Source: Sporolactobacillus shoreicorticis
Lineage (GTDB): Bacteria; Bacillota; Bacilli; Bacillales; Sporolactobacillaceae
DNA: 64,000 nucleotides
Reading direction: 5' to 3'
NCBI RefSeq assembly: GCF_024125445.1
Contig: NZ_JAMXWM010000023.1
Coordinates: 1-64,000 of the forward strand
The notes under the pieces were generated by a model that ran no database searches, had not been told where the DNA came from, and saw only the letters and a program-made list of their open reading frames with translations. The translations under genes and the position numbers were made by a program. Of the stretch, positions 26,890 to 35,877 are shown one piece after another (position 1 is the first letter of the stretch; each line of letters begins with the position of its first letter).

Positions 26890-29049
26890 ATGGCAATGGA
26901 TAATTTTGATCGTGATGACTATTTCAGCAATCGTGAGTTAAGCTGGCTGCTTTTTAACGAGCGAGTGCTTGAGGAAGCAAGGGATAAAGAAAATCCGCTG
27001 CTGGAACGGATAAAATTTTTATCAATTACGGCAAGTAACTTGGACGAGTTCTTTATGGTGCGAGTTGCCTCTTTGATTGATATGGTCAACGTAGGTTATG
27101 ATAAGCCGGATGCGTCGGGATTGAGAGCGGATCAGCAGCTGTCGGCGATTAGCGAGAAAGCCCATCAGATGATTAATCAGCAGTATACGACTTATAATCG
27201 GATGCTGAAGAAGATGCTTAATGAGAATAAGATTCATCTTCTGGAAATCGAAGAACTCTCTCAGAAACAGCTTGATTTTATTGATCATTATTTTAACCGT
27301 GAGATCTATCCGGTTCTGACGCCGATGGCGGTTGACTCATCGCGGCCGTTTCCACTAATCTTAAACAAAAGTATTAACATCGCAGCATTTATTCATAAAA
27401 AGGGCAGCAAGGCTTCTCAAAACGAATTTGTCACTGTTCAGGTGCCTAACGTGCTGCCGCGTGTTGTTAAACTTCCGGATCATGAAGGACATACAAGCTT
27501 TATTCTGCTTGAAAACGTCATCCGAAGACATCTCAATCAACTCTTTGTCGGTTATGAACTTGATGAAGCATCGTGTTATCGCGTCATGCGCGATATGGAT
27601 CTTGAGGTTGACGAAGAGGACACGGAGGATTTGCTGAAGGAAATTGAGAAGCAGCTGAGACTTCGTGAACGGGGCAATGTGATTCATCTTGATGTGGAGG
27701 CGGGAATCAGTGAACGGCTCGTTACCAAACTGTTCGATCGGCTTTCAGTAAGCCCAGATAATGTATATCGGGTTAACGGACCCATCGACCTGACCTTTTT
27801 ATCGAAGCTTGCTGGACAAATCAAACAGCCTGGCGATATGGTTTATCCACCGCATCGTCCGTTTGTCCACTATGAATTGCTTGATCATTCCATTTTCCAT
27901 GCCATGCGGGCCGGAGATATTTTTCTTCATCATCCGTATGAATCTTTTGATCCTGTGATTGAACTGATACGGCAAGCTTCTAGAGACCGCCATGTGCTTG
28001 CGATTAAAATGACTCTGTATCGTGTTTCGGGAAATTCTCCGATCATCCGTTATTTGGAGAAGGCAGCGGAAAATGGCAAGCAGGTGACCGTACTCGTTGA
28101 ACTTAAGGCGAGATTTGATGAAGAAAACAACATTAACTGGGCGCAGAAGCTGGAGAAAACCGGCTGTCACGTTATTTATGGTCTGGTCGGATTGAAAACA
28201 CATTGCAAAATGGCACTCGTTGTGCGTAGGGAAGAGGACGGCATTAAGCGTTACATGCACTTTGGAACCGGAAATTATAACGATATTACTGCCCACTTTT
28301 ATACTGATATGGGTCTTCTGACCTGCAATGAACAGATGGGCATTGATGCATCTAATGTATTCAACATGCTTTCCGGTTACTCAGAACCGCCATATTTTTA
28401 TAAATTGGTGATTGCGCCTCTGTGGCTGCGTGACCGTCTGCTCGATTTAATTGATACGGAGATCAAGAATGCGCAAAGCGGCAAGCCGGCATTCATTCGA
28501 GCAAAAATGAATGCATTATCAGATGAAGGGATTATTAAAGCACTGTATCGGGCCTCTGCAGCAGGTGTAGACATCCAATTGCTTGTTCGAGGTATCTGCT
28601 GTCTTCGAACCGGCATTCCGGGTGTAAGCGATCATATAGAGGTTCATTCCATCGTCGGGCGCTATCTTGAGCACAGCAGAATCTATCTGTTCGGCAACGG
28701 AGGCGAGACCTTGGCGTTCCTTGCCAGTGCGGATCTGATGCCGCGAAACTTAAACCGACGTGTCGAACTGATGTTTCCTATTGAGGATGAACAAATTAAG
28801 GCAACAATTATTGACCTATTTGATTTAATGATGAGGGACAATGTGAAAACGCGTGTGCTTGGCAGTGATCATCGCTATGAGAAACCAGATCGACGGGGGA
28901 AAATCCCTTTCAATGTTCAAGAGCATCTGGCAAAACTTGCAGAACAGCAAACGATTCGCCGAGATCATTCGCTTCGAGAAAAACGAACCTTTACACCAAT
29001 TAAGGGGCGCGCGAATGAACCGTTTAATTCGGAGAATCGTGAATTTTAA
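26890..29049 (+). CDS. ppk: Polyphosphate kinase 1
   Basis: Polymerises the gamma-phosphate of ATP into polyphosphate, reversibly; membrane-associated in many bacteria. The 719-residue protein has the N-terminal FSNRELSWLLFNERVLEEA domain, then PLD-like catalytic halves with the expected phospho-accepting histidine in GLKTHCKM (about residue 440) and a second in GRYLEHSRIYLF (about 597). The PYESFDPVIELIRQA and TLYRVSGNSPI motifs are conserved. It follows ppx in the same operon. The C-terminal 35 residues are basic and poorly conserved. Confidence 0.95.
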   Translation: MAMDNFDRDDYFSNRELSWLLFNERVLEEARDKENPLLERIKFLSITASNLDEFFMVRVASLIDMVNVGYDKPDASGLRADQQLSAISEKAHQMINQQYTTYNRMLKKMLNENKIHLLEIEELSQKQLDFIDHYFNREIYPVLTPMAVDSSRPFPLILNKSINIAAFIHKKGSKASQNEFVTVQVPNVLPRVVKLPDHEGHTSFILLENVIRRHLNQLFVGYELDEASCYRVMRDMDLEVDEEDTEDLLKEIEKQLRLRERGNVIHLDVEAGISERLVTKLFDRLSVSPDNVYRVNGPIDLTFLSKLAGQIKQPGDMVYPPHRPFVHYELLDHSIFHAMRAGDIFLHHPYESFDPVIELIRQASRDRHVLAIKMTLYRVSGNSPIIRYLEKAAENGKQVTVLVELKARFDEENNINWAQKLEKTGCHVIYGLVGLKTHCKMALVVRREEDGIKRYMHFGTGNYNDITAHFYTDMGLLTCNEQMGIDASNVFNMLSGYSEPPYFYKLVIAPLWLRDRLLDLIDTEIKNAQSGKPAFIRAKMNALSDEGIIKALYRASAAGVDIQLLVRGICCLRTGIPGVSDHIEVHSIVGRYLEHSRIYLFGNGGETLAFLASADLMPRNLNRRVELMFPIEDEQIKATIIDLFDLMMRDNVKTRVLGSDHRYEKPDRRGKIPFNVQEHLAKLAEQQTIRRDHSLREKRTFTPIKGRANEPFNSENREF

Positions 29050-29124
29050 TTGGATGACGATGCTAAATTATGACGCTGTTTATTAGCTCATTTGTTGCTG
29101 ATTTGATGAACGATGGAAAGCGTG

Positions 29125-29197
29125 AATGGCTCAGCTCAGCTTTGTCACGAATGAGCCAATAATCTGTTCTGAACAACAAAATAGTTTTACAAAGCCA
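29125..29197. repeat. Dispersed intergenic repeat, family B copy 2
   Basis: Matches 15481-15550: AATGGCTCA, then GAACAACAAAAT-AGTTTTACAAAGCCA. In this copy TGGCTCA (29127-29133) and TGAGCCA (29152-29158) form a perfect inverted repeat. It lies in the 421-bp gap between ppk and nrdI, which otherwise holds only the nrd promoter. Confidence 0.55.
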
Positions 29198-29367
29198 GTT
29201 GAATAAAAAAACTCTAATTCATTGAGAGGCATTTTTCCTTGTTATGGGCGCTTTTTTGTCGAACAAGAAGTGATGGACTCTCTTTTTCTGTGCTTTTTAT
29301 GTATTGAATCACTGAGAGACATGCCGTATGATTAAAGATATTGTTCTATAAGAATGGATCATTAAAC

Positions 29368-29421
29368 TTGAAAAACAACTATATATTGTGGTATGTTAAT
29401 TACCACAAACTATATGTGGTA
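29368..29421 (+). promoter_or_regulatory. nrd promoter with NrdR-like boxes
   Basis: TTGAAA (29368-29373)-N18-TATGTT (29392-29397). CAACTATATATTGTGG (29376-29391) matches the NrdR box ACACwATATaTwGTGT at 13 of 16 positions and covers the spacer. A second element, ACTATATGTGGTA, starts at 29409 about 30 bp later. TGTGGTA, TACCACA and TGTGGTA recur at 29387, 29401 and 29415, exactly 14 bp apart. The placement fits repression of ribonucleotide reductase by NrdR. Confidence 0.6.
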
Positions 29422-29470
29422 ATTTCTTAGTAAAAACTTTTACTGCATCGATGGAAGGAGAGGCGTTCGC

Positions 29471-29854
29471 TTGCGCATCTTATATGCAACAATGACAGGG
29501 AATGTTAAAAGGTTTCTTGCCAAAACCGGACTCGCTCATCAACCGATCAGCAGTGCTGATCCTATTGACGAACCCTATGTTTTGGTGACAAATACCATTG
29601 GATTTGGCGACGCTCCTGATCAGGTGAAAGACTATTTGAAGAGAAACGGACGGTATCTCATCGCTGTGGCAGCGAGTGGAAATCGAAACTGGGGCTCTAA
29701 TTTTGCTCATGCGGCGGATGTTATTTCTGATTTATTCCACGTACCGGTTTTATATAAATTCGAGCTTGGTGGTACTGAGAAGGATGTCAATGAATTTCGA
29801 GAGAGGGTGAAGGCACTTGCCGAACGAAGCGATAAAGTCAAAATCTTACACTGA
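29471..29854 (+). CDS. nrdI: Class Ib RNR flavodoxin-like NrdI
   Basis: A 127-residue FMN protein that supplies the oxidant for assembling the dimanganese-tyrosyl cofactor of NrdF. The flavodoxin-type FMN loop is ATMTGNVKRF near the N-terminus, with VTNTIGFGDAP and VAASGNRNWGSNFAHAAD further on. The start is TTG with GGAAGGAGAGG 7 bases upstream. Its last 38 bases overlap the start of nrdE. Confidence 0.93.
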   Translation: MRILYATMTGNVKRFLAKTGLAHQPISSADPIDEPYVLVTNTIGFGDAPDQVKDYLKRNGRYLIAVAASGNRNWGSNFAHAADVISDLFHVPVLYKFELGGTEKDVNEFRERVKALAERSDKVKILH

Positions 29855-31922
29855 ATTGAACAACGAGGTGCTGACACGCGGGGATGACGGGTTTTACCGT
29901 TTAGATAAGGACAGAGAAGCTATTGAGGTCTACATGGAAGAAGTGCGCGCGAAGACGATTCCGTTCAGCAGTATACTTGACCGTCTTCACTATTTGGTCA
30001 ACGAACACTATTATTATGACGTATTTGCTGCATACAGTGATGCGCAGATTGAACAGCTGCATCGAATGGCTGCCGACTATAATTTCCAATTCAAGTCTTA
30101 CATGGCGGTAAGTAAATTTTATCGTGACTATGCGATGAAAACCAATGACAAATCTCACTATCTTGAAAATTATGATGAACGAGTTACTATTGTTTCGCTT
30201 TTCTTAGCCCGAGGGAATTATGATTTAGCCGTCCGTTTGACGCGCGCGATGATGGAGCAGCGCTATCAGCCGGCGACACCAACCTTTCTTAATGCCGGAA
30301 AAGCACGCCGAGGTGAAATGGTTTCCTGTTTCCTGATCGAAGCAGACGACTCGCTCAATTCGATTAATTACATAGAGAGCACCTCGCAGCAGCTGTCGAA
30401 AATCGGCGGAGGTGTTGCCCTTAATCTGTCAAAAATTCGCGCGCGCGGCGAAGCAATTAAGGGGGTTGAGGGAGTCGCCAAAGGAGTGGTTCCGGTTGCA
30501 CGCAAGCTGCAGCTCGGATTCTCCTATGCGGATCAGCTGGGACAGCGGCCTGGCGCCGGCGCGGCATACCTGAATATCTTCCATTGGGACGCTCCGGAAT
30601 TTCTTGATACGAAGAAAGAAAATGCTGATGAAGATATACGTCTGTCGACATTGTCAATCGGGCTGATCGTTCCCGGCAAATTTTTTGAACTTGCTGAGGC
30701 GGGAAAACCTTTCTACATGTTTGCGCCGTATACAGTGTTCAAGGAATACGGCAGGCATCTTGACGATATGAATATGGATGAAATGTACGACAAGCTTGTC
30801 GCGAATTCTGCTGTTAAAAAGAAGCGTGCAGATACACGCGAATTTCTGAATCTGATCGCACAGATGCAAATGCAGTCCGGGTATCCCTATATTTTCTATA
30901 AAGACAATGCAAACAAGAATCATCCATTGCATCGCCTTGGTGATATCAAGATGTCCAATCTCTGCACAGAAATCTTTCAGTTGCAGGAGACATCAACAAT
31001 TAATGATTATGATGTTCCCGATGACATTCGCCGCGATGTCTCATGTATCCTCGGTTCACTAAACATTGTGAATGTGATGGAGACCGGTAAAATTCGTGAT
31101 TCGGTGCACGCAGGTATTGAAGCGTTGACTCAGGTCAGTGAGATGACCGAAATCGCAAATGCACCGGGCGTGAGTCTTGCAAACCGCGAACTGCACTCAG
31201 TCGGTCTTGGTGCGATGAACTTGAACGGTTATCTGGCGAAGAATCAGCTTGCTTATGAATCGGTTGAAGCTCGCGATTTTGCACGTACGTTCTTCTCGCT
31301 CGTTAATTTTTATTCAATAGAAGAATCGATGCTAATCGCTAAGGAACGCGGCAAAACCTTTAAAGGCTTTGAAAAATCGGATTACGCCGACGGGACGTAT
31401 TTTGCCAAATATGAACACGAATTTTTCGGCCCGAAAACAGAGAAGGTTGCCGTGTTGTTTAAAGGCATTCATATTCCGACTACGGCAGAATGGACGGAAC
31501 TTAAGAAGAAGGTCGCACAATACGGCCTATACAATGCTTATCGTTTGGCGGTCGCTCCAACACAATCGATCAGCTATGTGCAGAATGCGACGAGTTCGGT
31601 CATGCCGGTAGTAAATGTTATCGAACGGCGTAAATATGGGAACAGCGAAACGATCTATCCGATGCCGTTCTTGTCACCGCAGACCATGTGGTATTACAAG
31701 TCGGCGTATCAGACGAACCAGTTTCGGGTGATTGATATGATCGCTGAAATTCAAGCGCATGTCGACCAAGGGATTTCAACGATTCTTTATGTCGACAGCA
31801 TGACCAGCACGCGTCAGTTGGCGAGACTGTATGTCTATGCACACAAAAAAGGACTAAAATCGCTCTACTATACTCGAACTCAGCTCTTGTCACCTGAAGA
31901 ATGCACGGCTTGCTCGGTCTAA
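29817..31922 (+). CDS. nrdE: Class Ib ribonucleotide reductase alpha subunit
   Basis: Reduces ribonucleoside diphosphates to deoxy forms. 701 residues from the TTG at 29817, which has AGGGTGAAGG upstream and gives about 12 residues before the conserved ELNNE, as in B. subtilis. Active-site features: GEMVSCFLIEADD with the redox cysteine near 170, SNLCTEIFQ with the thiyl-radical cysteine near 381, LGSLNIVNV, and the C-terminal CTACSV pair that is re-reduced by NrdH/thioredoxin. There is no N-terminal ATP-cone, as expected for class Ib. Confidence 0.95.
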   Translation: MPNEAIKSKSYTELNNEVLTRGDDGFYRLDKDREAIEVYMEEVRAKTIPFSSILDRLHYLVNEHYYYDVFAAYSDAQIEQLHRMAADYNFQFKSYMAVSKFYRDYAMKTNDKSHYLENYDERVTIVSLFLARGNYDLAVRLTRAMMEQRYQPATPTFLNAGKARRGEMVSCFLIEADDSLNSINYIESTSQQLSKIGGGVALNLSKIRARGEAIKGVEGVAKGVVPVARKLQLGFSYADQLGQRPGAGAAYLNIFHWDAPEFLDTKKENADEDIRLSTLSIGLIVPGKFFELAEAGKPFYMFAPYTVFKEYGRHLDDMNMDEMYDKLVANSAVKKKRADTREFLNLIAQMQMQSGYPYIFYKDNANKNHPLHRLGDIKMSNLCTEIFQLQETSTINDYDVPDDIRRDVSCILGSLNIVNVMETGKIRDSVHAGIEALTQVSEMTEIANAPGVSLANRELHSVGLGAMNLNGYLAKNQLAYESVEARDFARTFFSLVNFYSIEESMLIAKERGKTFKGFEKSDYADGTYFAKYEHEFFGPKTEKVAVLFKGIHIPTTAEWTELKKKVAQYGLYNAYRLAVAPTQSISYVQNATSSVMPVVNVIERRKYGNSETIYPMPFLSPQTMWYYKSAYQTNQFRVIDMIAEIQAHVDQGISTILYVDSMTSTRQLARLYVYAHKKGLKSLYYTRTQLLSPEECTACSV

Positions 31923-31971
31923 GCTCAGATCATTAGTGATCAAGAGAAGTTCAATTGAAGGATGGATTACC

Positions 31972-32952
31972 ATGAAAGCTATTAACTGGAACAGCAGCGA
32001 TAATCAAATCGCAAAGGTTTACTGGAAACAAAACATCAACCAGTTTTGGACGGAGGAAGCGTTTAAGGTATCGCGCGACCTTTCAGACTGGTCGAAAATG
32101 AGTGAAGACGAGCGCGCAACTTATGTTGAAGTACTCTCCGGGCTTACCGGTCTTGATCGCGAGCAGGGCGATAACGGAATGCCGCTTGTGGCCATTCACC
32201 ATGACAATATGCATGAGCAAGCTGTTTTTGCTTGGATGGGAATGATGGAGCATATTCATGCAAAATCCTATTCGCATATTTTTTCAACACTGATTTCATC
32301 GAGGGAAACTGATTATTATCTTGGTGAATGGGTGAACAATCAGCCTGAACTCCAGGAAAAATACCGCCTGATTGCCTATTGGTATCATCAGCTTTATGAT
32401 AAGAAGGAAAACGTGACATCGTTTAAGCGTTATATGGCAATGTGCGCTTCTGTCTTCCTTGAAAGCTTTTCCTTCTACAGCGGTTTTTTTTATCCGGTTT
32501 TCCTGTCTGGACAGGGCCGGATGATCGCCAGTGGCGAAATCATCCGCAAGATTATCCAAGATGAATCAATTCACGGAAGCTTCACCGGTATGGTTGCACA
32601 GCGTCTGTATCGTGAAGAGCTTACGGATGAAGAGCGTCGAACGGCTGACAAAGAAAGAGAAGCCCTTCTTGACCGCTTGCTTGAGGTGGAAAAGACGTAT
32701 ACGGCCGAAATCTATACAAAGATCGGGTTAACTGATGAAGTGATGGATTATGTATACTACAACGCAAACCGTGCCTTGCAGAATTTAGGATATGATAATA
32801 AGTACGATCATAAGCCGGTGAGCCAAACTGTTTTAAATGGAATTGATACAAGCACGATTAATCATGACTTCTTCTCGACAAAGGGTGATTATGTTGTTCC
32901 GCTGAACATTGAACCGTTAACTGATGAAGATTTCAATTTCGATAACGTATGA
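31972..32952 (+). CDS. nrdF: Class Ib ribonucleotide reductase beta subunit
   Basis: Carries the dimetal-tyrosyl radical that drives NrdE. 326 residues from the ATG at 31972, 6 bases after GAAGGATGG; a GTG at 31936 is in frame but would bury that site. Metal ligands are visible in EHIHAKSYSHIF and DESIHGSFTGM, and the C-terminal tail DEDFNFDNV is of the type that docks to NrdE. Last gene of nrdIEF; no nrdH is present here. Confidence 0.95.
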   Translation: MKAINWNSSDNQIAKVYWKQNINQFWTEEAFKVSRDLSDWSKMSEDERATYVEVLSGLTGLDREQGDNGMPLVAIHHDNMHEQAVFAWMGMMEHIHAKSYSHIFSTLISSRETDYYLGEWVNNQPELQEKYRLIAYWYHQLYDKKENVTSFKRYMAMCASVFLESFSFYSGFFYPVFLSGQGRMIASGEIIRKIIQDESIHGSFTGMVAQRLYREELTDEERRTADKEREALLDRLLEVEKTYTAEIYTKIGLTDEVMDYVYYNANRALQNLGYDNKYDHKPVSQTVLNGIDTSTINHDFFSTKGDYVVPLNIEPLTDEDFNFDNV

Positions 32953-32954
32953 AG

Positions 32955-32990
32955 AAAAGTTCCGATCCGCTGTGTTCGGAACTTTTTTCA
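32955..32990 (+). terminator. Terminator of nrdIEF
   Basis: AAAAGTTCCGA and TCGGAACTTTTTT form a hairpin directly after nrdF. Confidence 0.9.
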
Positions 32991-33071
32991 AATGACTGAC
33001 CTAATGAGCGTTTGAGTTTCGAATAGATATACGAGAAAAGTATGGCAAAGTTTGGCTTGGAGGTTGGTTTT

Positions 33072-33701
33072 GTGATCCCTCAATGGATAAAAAAGAGTTT
33101 GGTTGCCTGTGTTGCGGTTCTAACCTTTGGTACGGTCGTCCCGACTCTCCCGGCCCATTATCTTGATAAAGAAAATGATAAACAAAATGTCCAAAAGACA
33201 GGGAATGACGTTTCCTCCCCCAGTTTTGAAGCCAAGTCGTCAGCAAAAGAAGAGAGTCGCTATTCTTGGAAACTGAATGTTTCCAAAGAAGACTTGATTG
33301 ACGGATTCTCAAGCTATGCAGTACAAGAAGCAGAAAAGCAAGGTACGGCTAAATTCGGGTCGCGTATTACAGAACGAATTAATCCACAATACAGAAACCA
33401 GATTATTCCTGCCTTTGCTCAGGCGGTACACGAGATCAGTGATGTACATAGCAATGCATGGATTCGCGAACTGGATGTCACTCATTCTCCAGCTCAGGGA
33501 CTCGGAGAACGGATCATGCATGTATATAATAGACAATCAGGTAAAGAAGTGCTGAAACTCCATGTTCGGCGCGACCACCCACCGCTTGACGGTTATTATT
33601 TTAATTTTCATTATCACACAGCATTGGATGATTTTCAGCAGCATCATGAGATAAAAACGATCTACTGGGGTAAGAACATGCCGCCCAAATGGCGTGCATA
33701 A
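33072..33701 (+). CDS. ypjP: YpjP-like protein, membrane-anchored
   Basis: Family of unknown function seen in Bacillales. 209 residues from the GTG at 33072, which has GGAGG 8 bases upstream; the ATG at 33042 lacks a site. One N-terminal hydrophobic segment (LVACVAVLTFGTVVP) acts as signal or anchor, followed by a charged linker and a C-terminal domain with LHVRRDHPPLDGYYFNFHYH and IYWGKNMPPKW, the signature region that I recall from B. subtilis YpjP. It lies alone between two terminators. Confidence 0.8.
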   Translation: MIPQWIKKSLVACVAVLTFGTVVPTLPAHYLDKENDKQNVQKTGNDVSSPSFEAKSSAKEESRYSWKLNVSKEDLIDGFSSYAVQEAEKQGTAKFGSRITERINPQYRNQIIPAFAQAVHEISDVHSNAWIRELDVTHSPAQGLGERIMHVYNRQSGKEVLKLHVRRDHPPLDGYYFNFHYHTALDDFQQHHEIKTIYWGKNMPPKWRA

Positions 33702-33709
33702 ATTGATTA

Positions 33710-33740
33710 GGAAACCCGGGGCATCTGCTCCGGGTTTTTA
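33710..33740 (+). terminator. Terminator after ypjP
   Basis: AAACCCGG-GGCA and TGCT-CCGGGTTTTT pair around a 2-base loop. Confidence 0.85.
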
Positions 33741-33747
33741 AGCACTA

Positions 33748-33830
33748 AGAAAGCATATGATTTTTGCTCTGTATTCGCATGTCTGAGGAGGCTCGCGGCA
33801 AGCGAGTAACCGAAGTGACGATTCAGCACC
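33748..33830. repeat. Truncated copy of intergenic repeat, family A
   Basis: AGAAAGCATATGATTTT (33748-33764) and GTCTGAGGAGGCTC (33781-33794) match 50711-50728 and 50817-50830 in the same order, but 33 rather than 106 bases apart, as if about 73 bases had been deleted. Confidence 0.65.
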
Positions 33831-33936
33831 GAAAAGACACGAATTAATTACAGATGGCCAGAGATTAAGGATCGGGTGTTTTTTTAGCTTTTTTATGATT
33901 TTCGGGCAAAGCAAGAGATGATGCTGTGGAGAAAGG

Positions 33937-34575
33937 TTATTGAAAAGACAAACCTAAATGAGCTGTGACCTGTGCCATGACACGATAACCGATCGGATTC
34001 GGATGAATGCGGTCAAAGCTGAGCAACTGCGGTTCATGTCCTGAAAAAGCACGGTATATGTCAGCTACCCGGACAAACGGATAGCGCTCAAGATCATTGA
34101 GCTGTTTGTTGTATTCTTCAAGCCAGTGATTTGTATTCGGAATGTAAAATAAGGGATTGTATAAATTCAACACGCGAACGATGAATGGGTTTGGATTGTT
34201 TGCATGGAAAGAATCAATAAACCGGATCATCTGATCAAAGTGAATCATACTCTGTTCGGCGGCTTCAATAATCGGTGATGAATCACCCGTTCGCATCCAT
34301 TTCCTTCCTGCCTTCAGAAAATCGTTGCCTCCGCCAGTTAGTGTAATAAATGAAGCATTGGCTACCGCCTCAGCTACTTCAGGTTGAGCAAGTATATGAC
34401 GAATCCCCTCGGTTGTCGCCCCATTTTTTGCGTATACACGTTGCTCGATCTGCGTCCGATAATAGGCCTCAAGGTCGCGATGATAGAGTTTGACAAAATT
34501 CGGTTGAAAGAAAGTTGAGCCAATACCAACAGTCAGTGAATCACCAATAGCAACATAAAGCGGACGCATAGGCAA
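33937..34575 (-). CDS. SGNH/GDSL-family hydrolase
   Basis: Esterase or lysophospholipase-type enzyme of about 212 residues. SGNH blocks: IGDSLTVGIGS (block I, nucleophile serine), NGATTEG (II region), TGGGNDF (III, oxyanion Asn) and FDRIHPNPIGY (V, catalytic Asp and His). No clear signal peptide from this start. AGGAGGTGATC lies 8 bases before the TTG at 34575, so I choose it; ATG 34569 is close behind and the frame opens as far as 34614. The substrate cannot be told. Confidence 0.85.
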   Translation of the reverse strand: MPMRPLYVAIGDSLTVGIGSTFFQPNFVKLYHRDLEAYYRTQIEQRVYAKNGATTEGIRHILAQPEVAEAVANASFITLTGGGNDFLKAGRKWMRTGDSSPIIEAAEQSMIHFDQMIRFIDSFHANNPNPFIVRVLNLYNPLFYIPNTNHWLEEYNKQLNDLERYPFVRVADIYRAFSGHEPQLLSFDRIHPNPIGYRVMAQVTAHLGLSFQ

Positions 34576-34760
34576 CCGGATCACCTCCTGTTCACAAGTT
34601 GTCTTTTTATACAAAAGAATATAAAAGATAAGCGATCAGCGCTGCCCTTGAATAAGAACAGCTAAGCCGCGGTCTGTTTCAATCGGCAAGTTTTCTCTAT
34701 CAGTGTATTCATCTTTTCGAAACAGGTTCTGCTGTGAGGATGGGTGAAAAGGAGAACAAC

Positions 34761-34804
34761 GCAAAAAACAGCGTCCACATGTGAAATACAGTGAAACGCT
34801 GTTT
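34761..34804 (-). terminator. Terminator of the CAP protein gene
   Basis: On the minus strand ACAGCGTTTCAC and GTGGACGCTGT form an imperfect stem, followed by TTTTTTGC. It lies 40 bases past the stop codon. Confidence 0.7.
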
Positions 34805-34843
34805 TCTGTTGGGATCGTTGCCTATTGAGTGTTTGATGAGCGC

Positions 34844-35656
34844 TTAGTTGCCGATGAATTCCTGAGTCCAGTAGGAGCCATAGGAGCCGCCCTGAACATA
34901 GCCGACACCGATTGTGGTAAAGCTTGCATTCAAAATATTGGCACGGTGACCCGGGCTGTTCATCCACCCTTGTACCACTTCTTCAGGTGTCTTTTGACCG
35001 GCAGCAATGTTTTCACCAGCAGATTTATAAGAAATACCGAATTTTTTCATCATGTCAAATGGTGAGCCATAGGTTGGCGATTGGTGATCAAAATAATTTT
35101 TGTCACTCATATCTTGAGATTTGGCACGCGCCATTTTTGATAGAGTGCTGTTGTCGGCCTTCAATGGCTGCAGACCGGCTTTCGTTCGTTCCTGATTTGT
35201 CAATTCAACAACCTTTTGCTCATATGCATTCATTTCGCTGTTTGAAGATTGGCTGTCTGAAGGCTTTTCTGAATTGTCTGCTGCGGGTTTCTCCGAATTT
35301 GCCGGTGTGTCGGCCTGCTGAGGTTCAGCAGGCTTCGCTTGCTCCGGCTTTTCTGCCTGAGTGTCCCGATCTTTCTTTGGACTCTCAGGTTTTTCAGCGG
35401 TGTTTGCTGCCTCCGGTGATTTAGACAGCTGTTCCTGAATTTGCGCGAAGTCCAGTGTAATTCCGAGTTTCTTCAGCAGCTCATCCAGATTCGTATTTTG
35501 CTGATCCTTCAACTTCCATGGATTGAGCAGGTCTGTTTTGGCAGCTTTGCAGATTTCATCTTTTGTTTGCGCTGCCGCATTCGCCTGACCACCCCCCATA
35601 ACGAGTGGCAAGGCAAGCATCCCTGCGATGGTAAAACCAACGACTTTCTTTTTCAT
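34844..35656 (-). CDS. Secreted CAP/SCP-domain protein
   Basis: Exported protein of 270 residues, similar in layout to YkwD-type proteins. N-terminal signal peptide (KKK, hydrophobic stretch LALPLVMGG, cleavage after ANA), a low-complexity linker rich in Glu, Lys, Pro and Ala (about 75-140, several EKPE-like units), then a C-terminal CAP domain (about 150-270) with NQERTKAGLQPL, FDHQSPTYGSPFD, SAGENIAAGQ and MNSPGHRANIL; the CAP-cavity His and Glu residues are present. The start is set by AAGGAGGGAG 7 bases before ATG 35656, although the frame is open to 35815. Function unknown; often spore- or wall-associated. Confidence 0.88.
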   Translation of the reverse strand: MKKKVVGFTIAGMLALPLVMGGGQANAAAQTKDEICKAAKTDLLNPWKLKDQQNTNLDELLKKLGITLDFAQIQEQLSKSPEAANTAEKPESPKKDRDTQAEKPEQAKPAEPQQADTPANSEKPAADNSEKPSDSQSSNSEMNAYEQKVVELTNQERTKAGLQPLKADNSTLSKMARAKSQDMSDKNYFDHQSPTYGSPFDMMKKFGISYKSAGENIAAGQKTPEEVVQGWMNSPGHRANILNASFTTIGVGYVQGGSYGSYWTQEFIGN

Positions 35657-35877
35657 TGTGTAACTCCCTCCTTGGTCAATAGGTTTCGGGTTTAGGAGAT
35701 TGGTAGTGGGGTAAAAGGTCGAATTACATGATGTTACCAGATTTATGGAAGATCTACCCACGATCATAGGCAACTTTATTTCACAGACAATGTTAGAAGA
35801 AGCAAGAGATAGCATGTAAAAACAGCTACCCGAACGGATCGGATGGCTGTTTCAGATGAAGCTGTGTTTAAAGGCGG

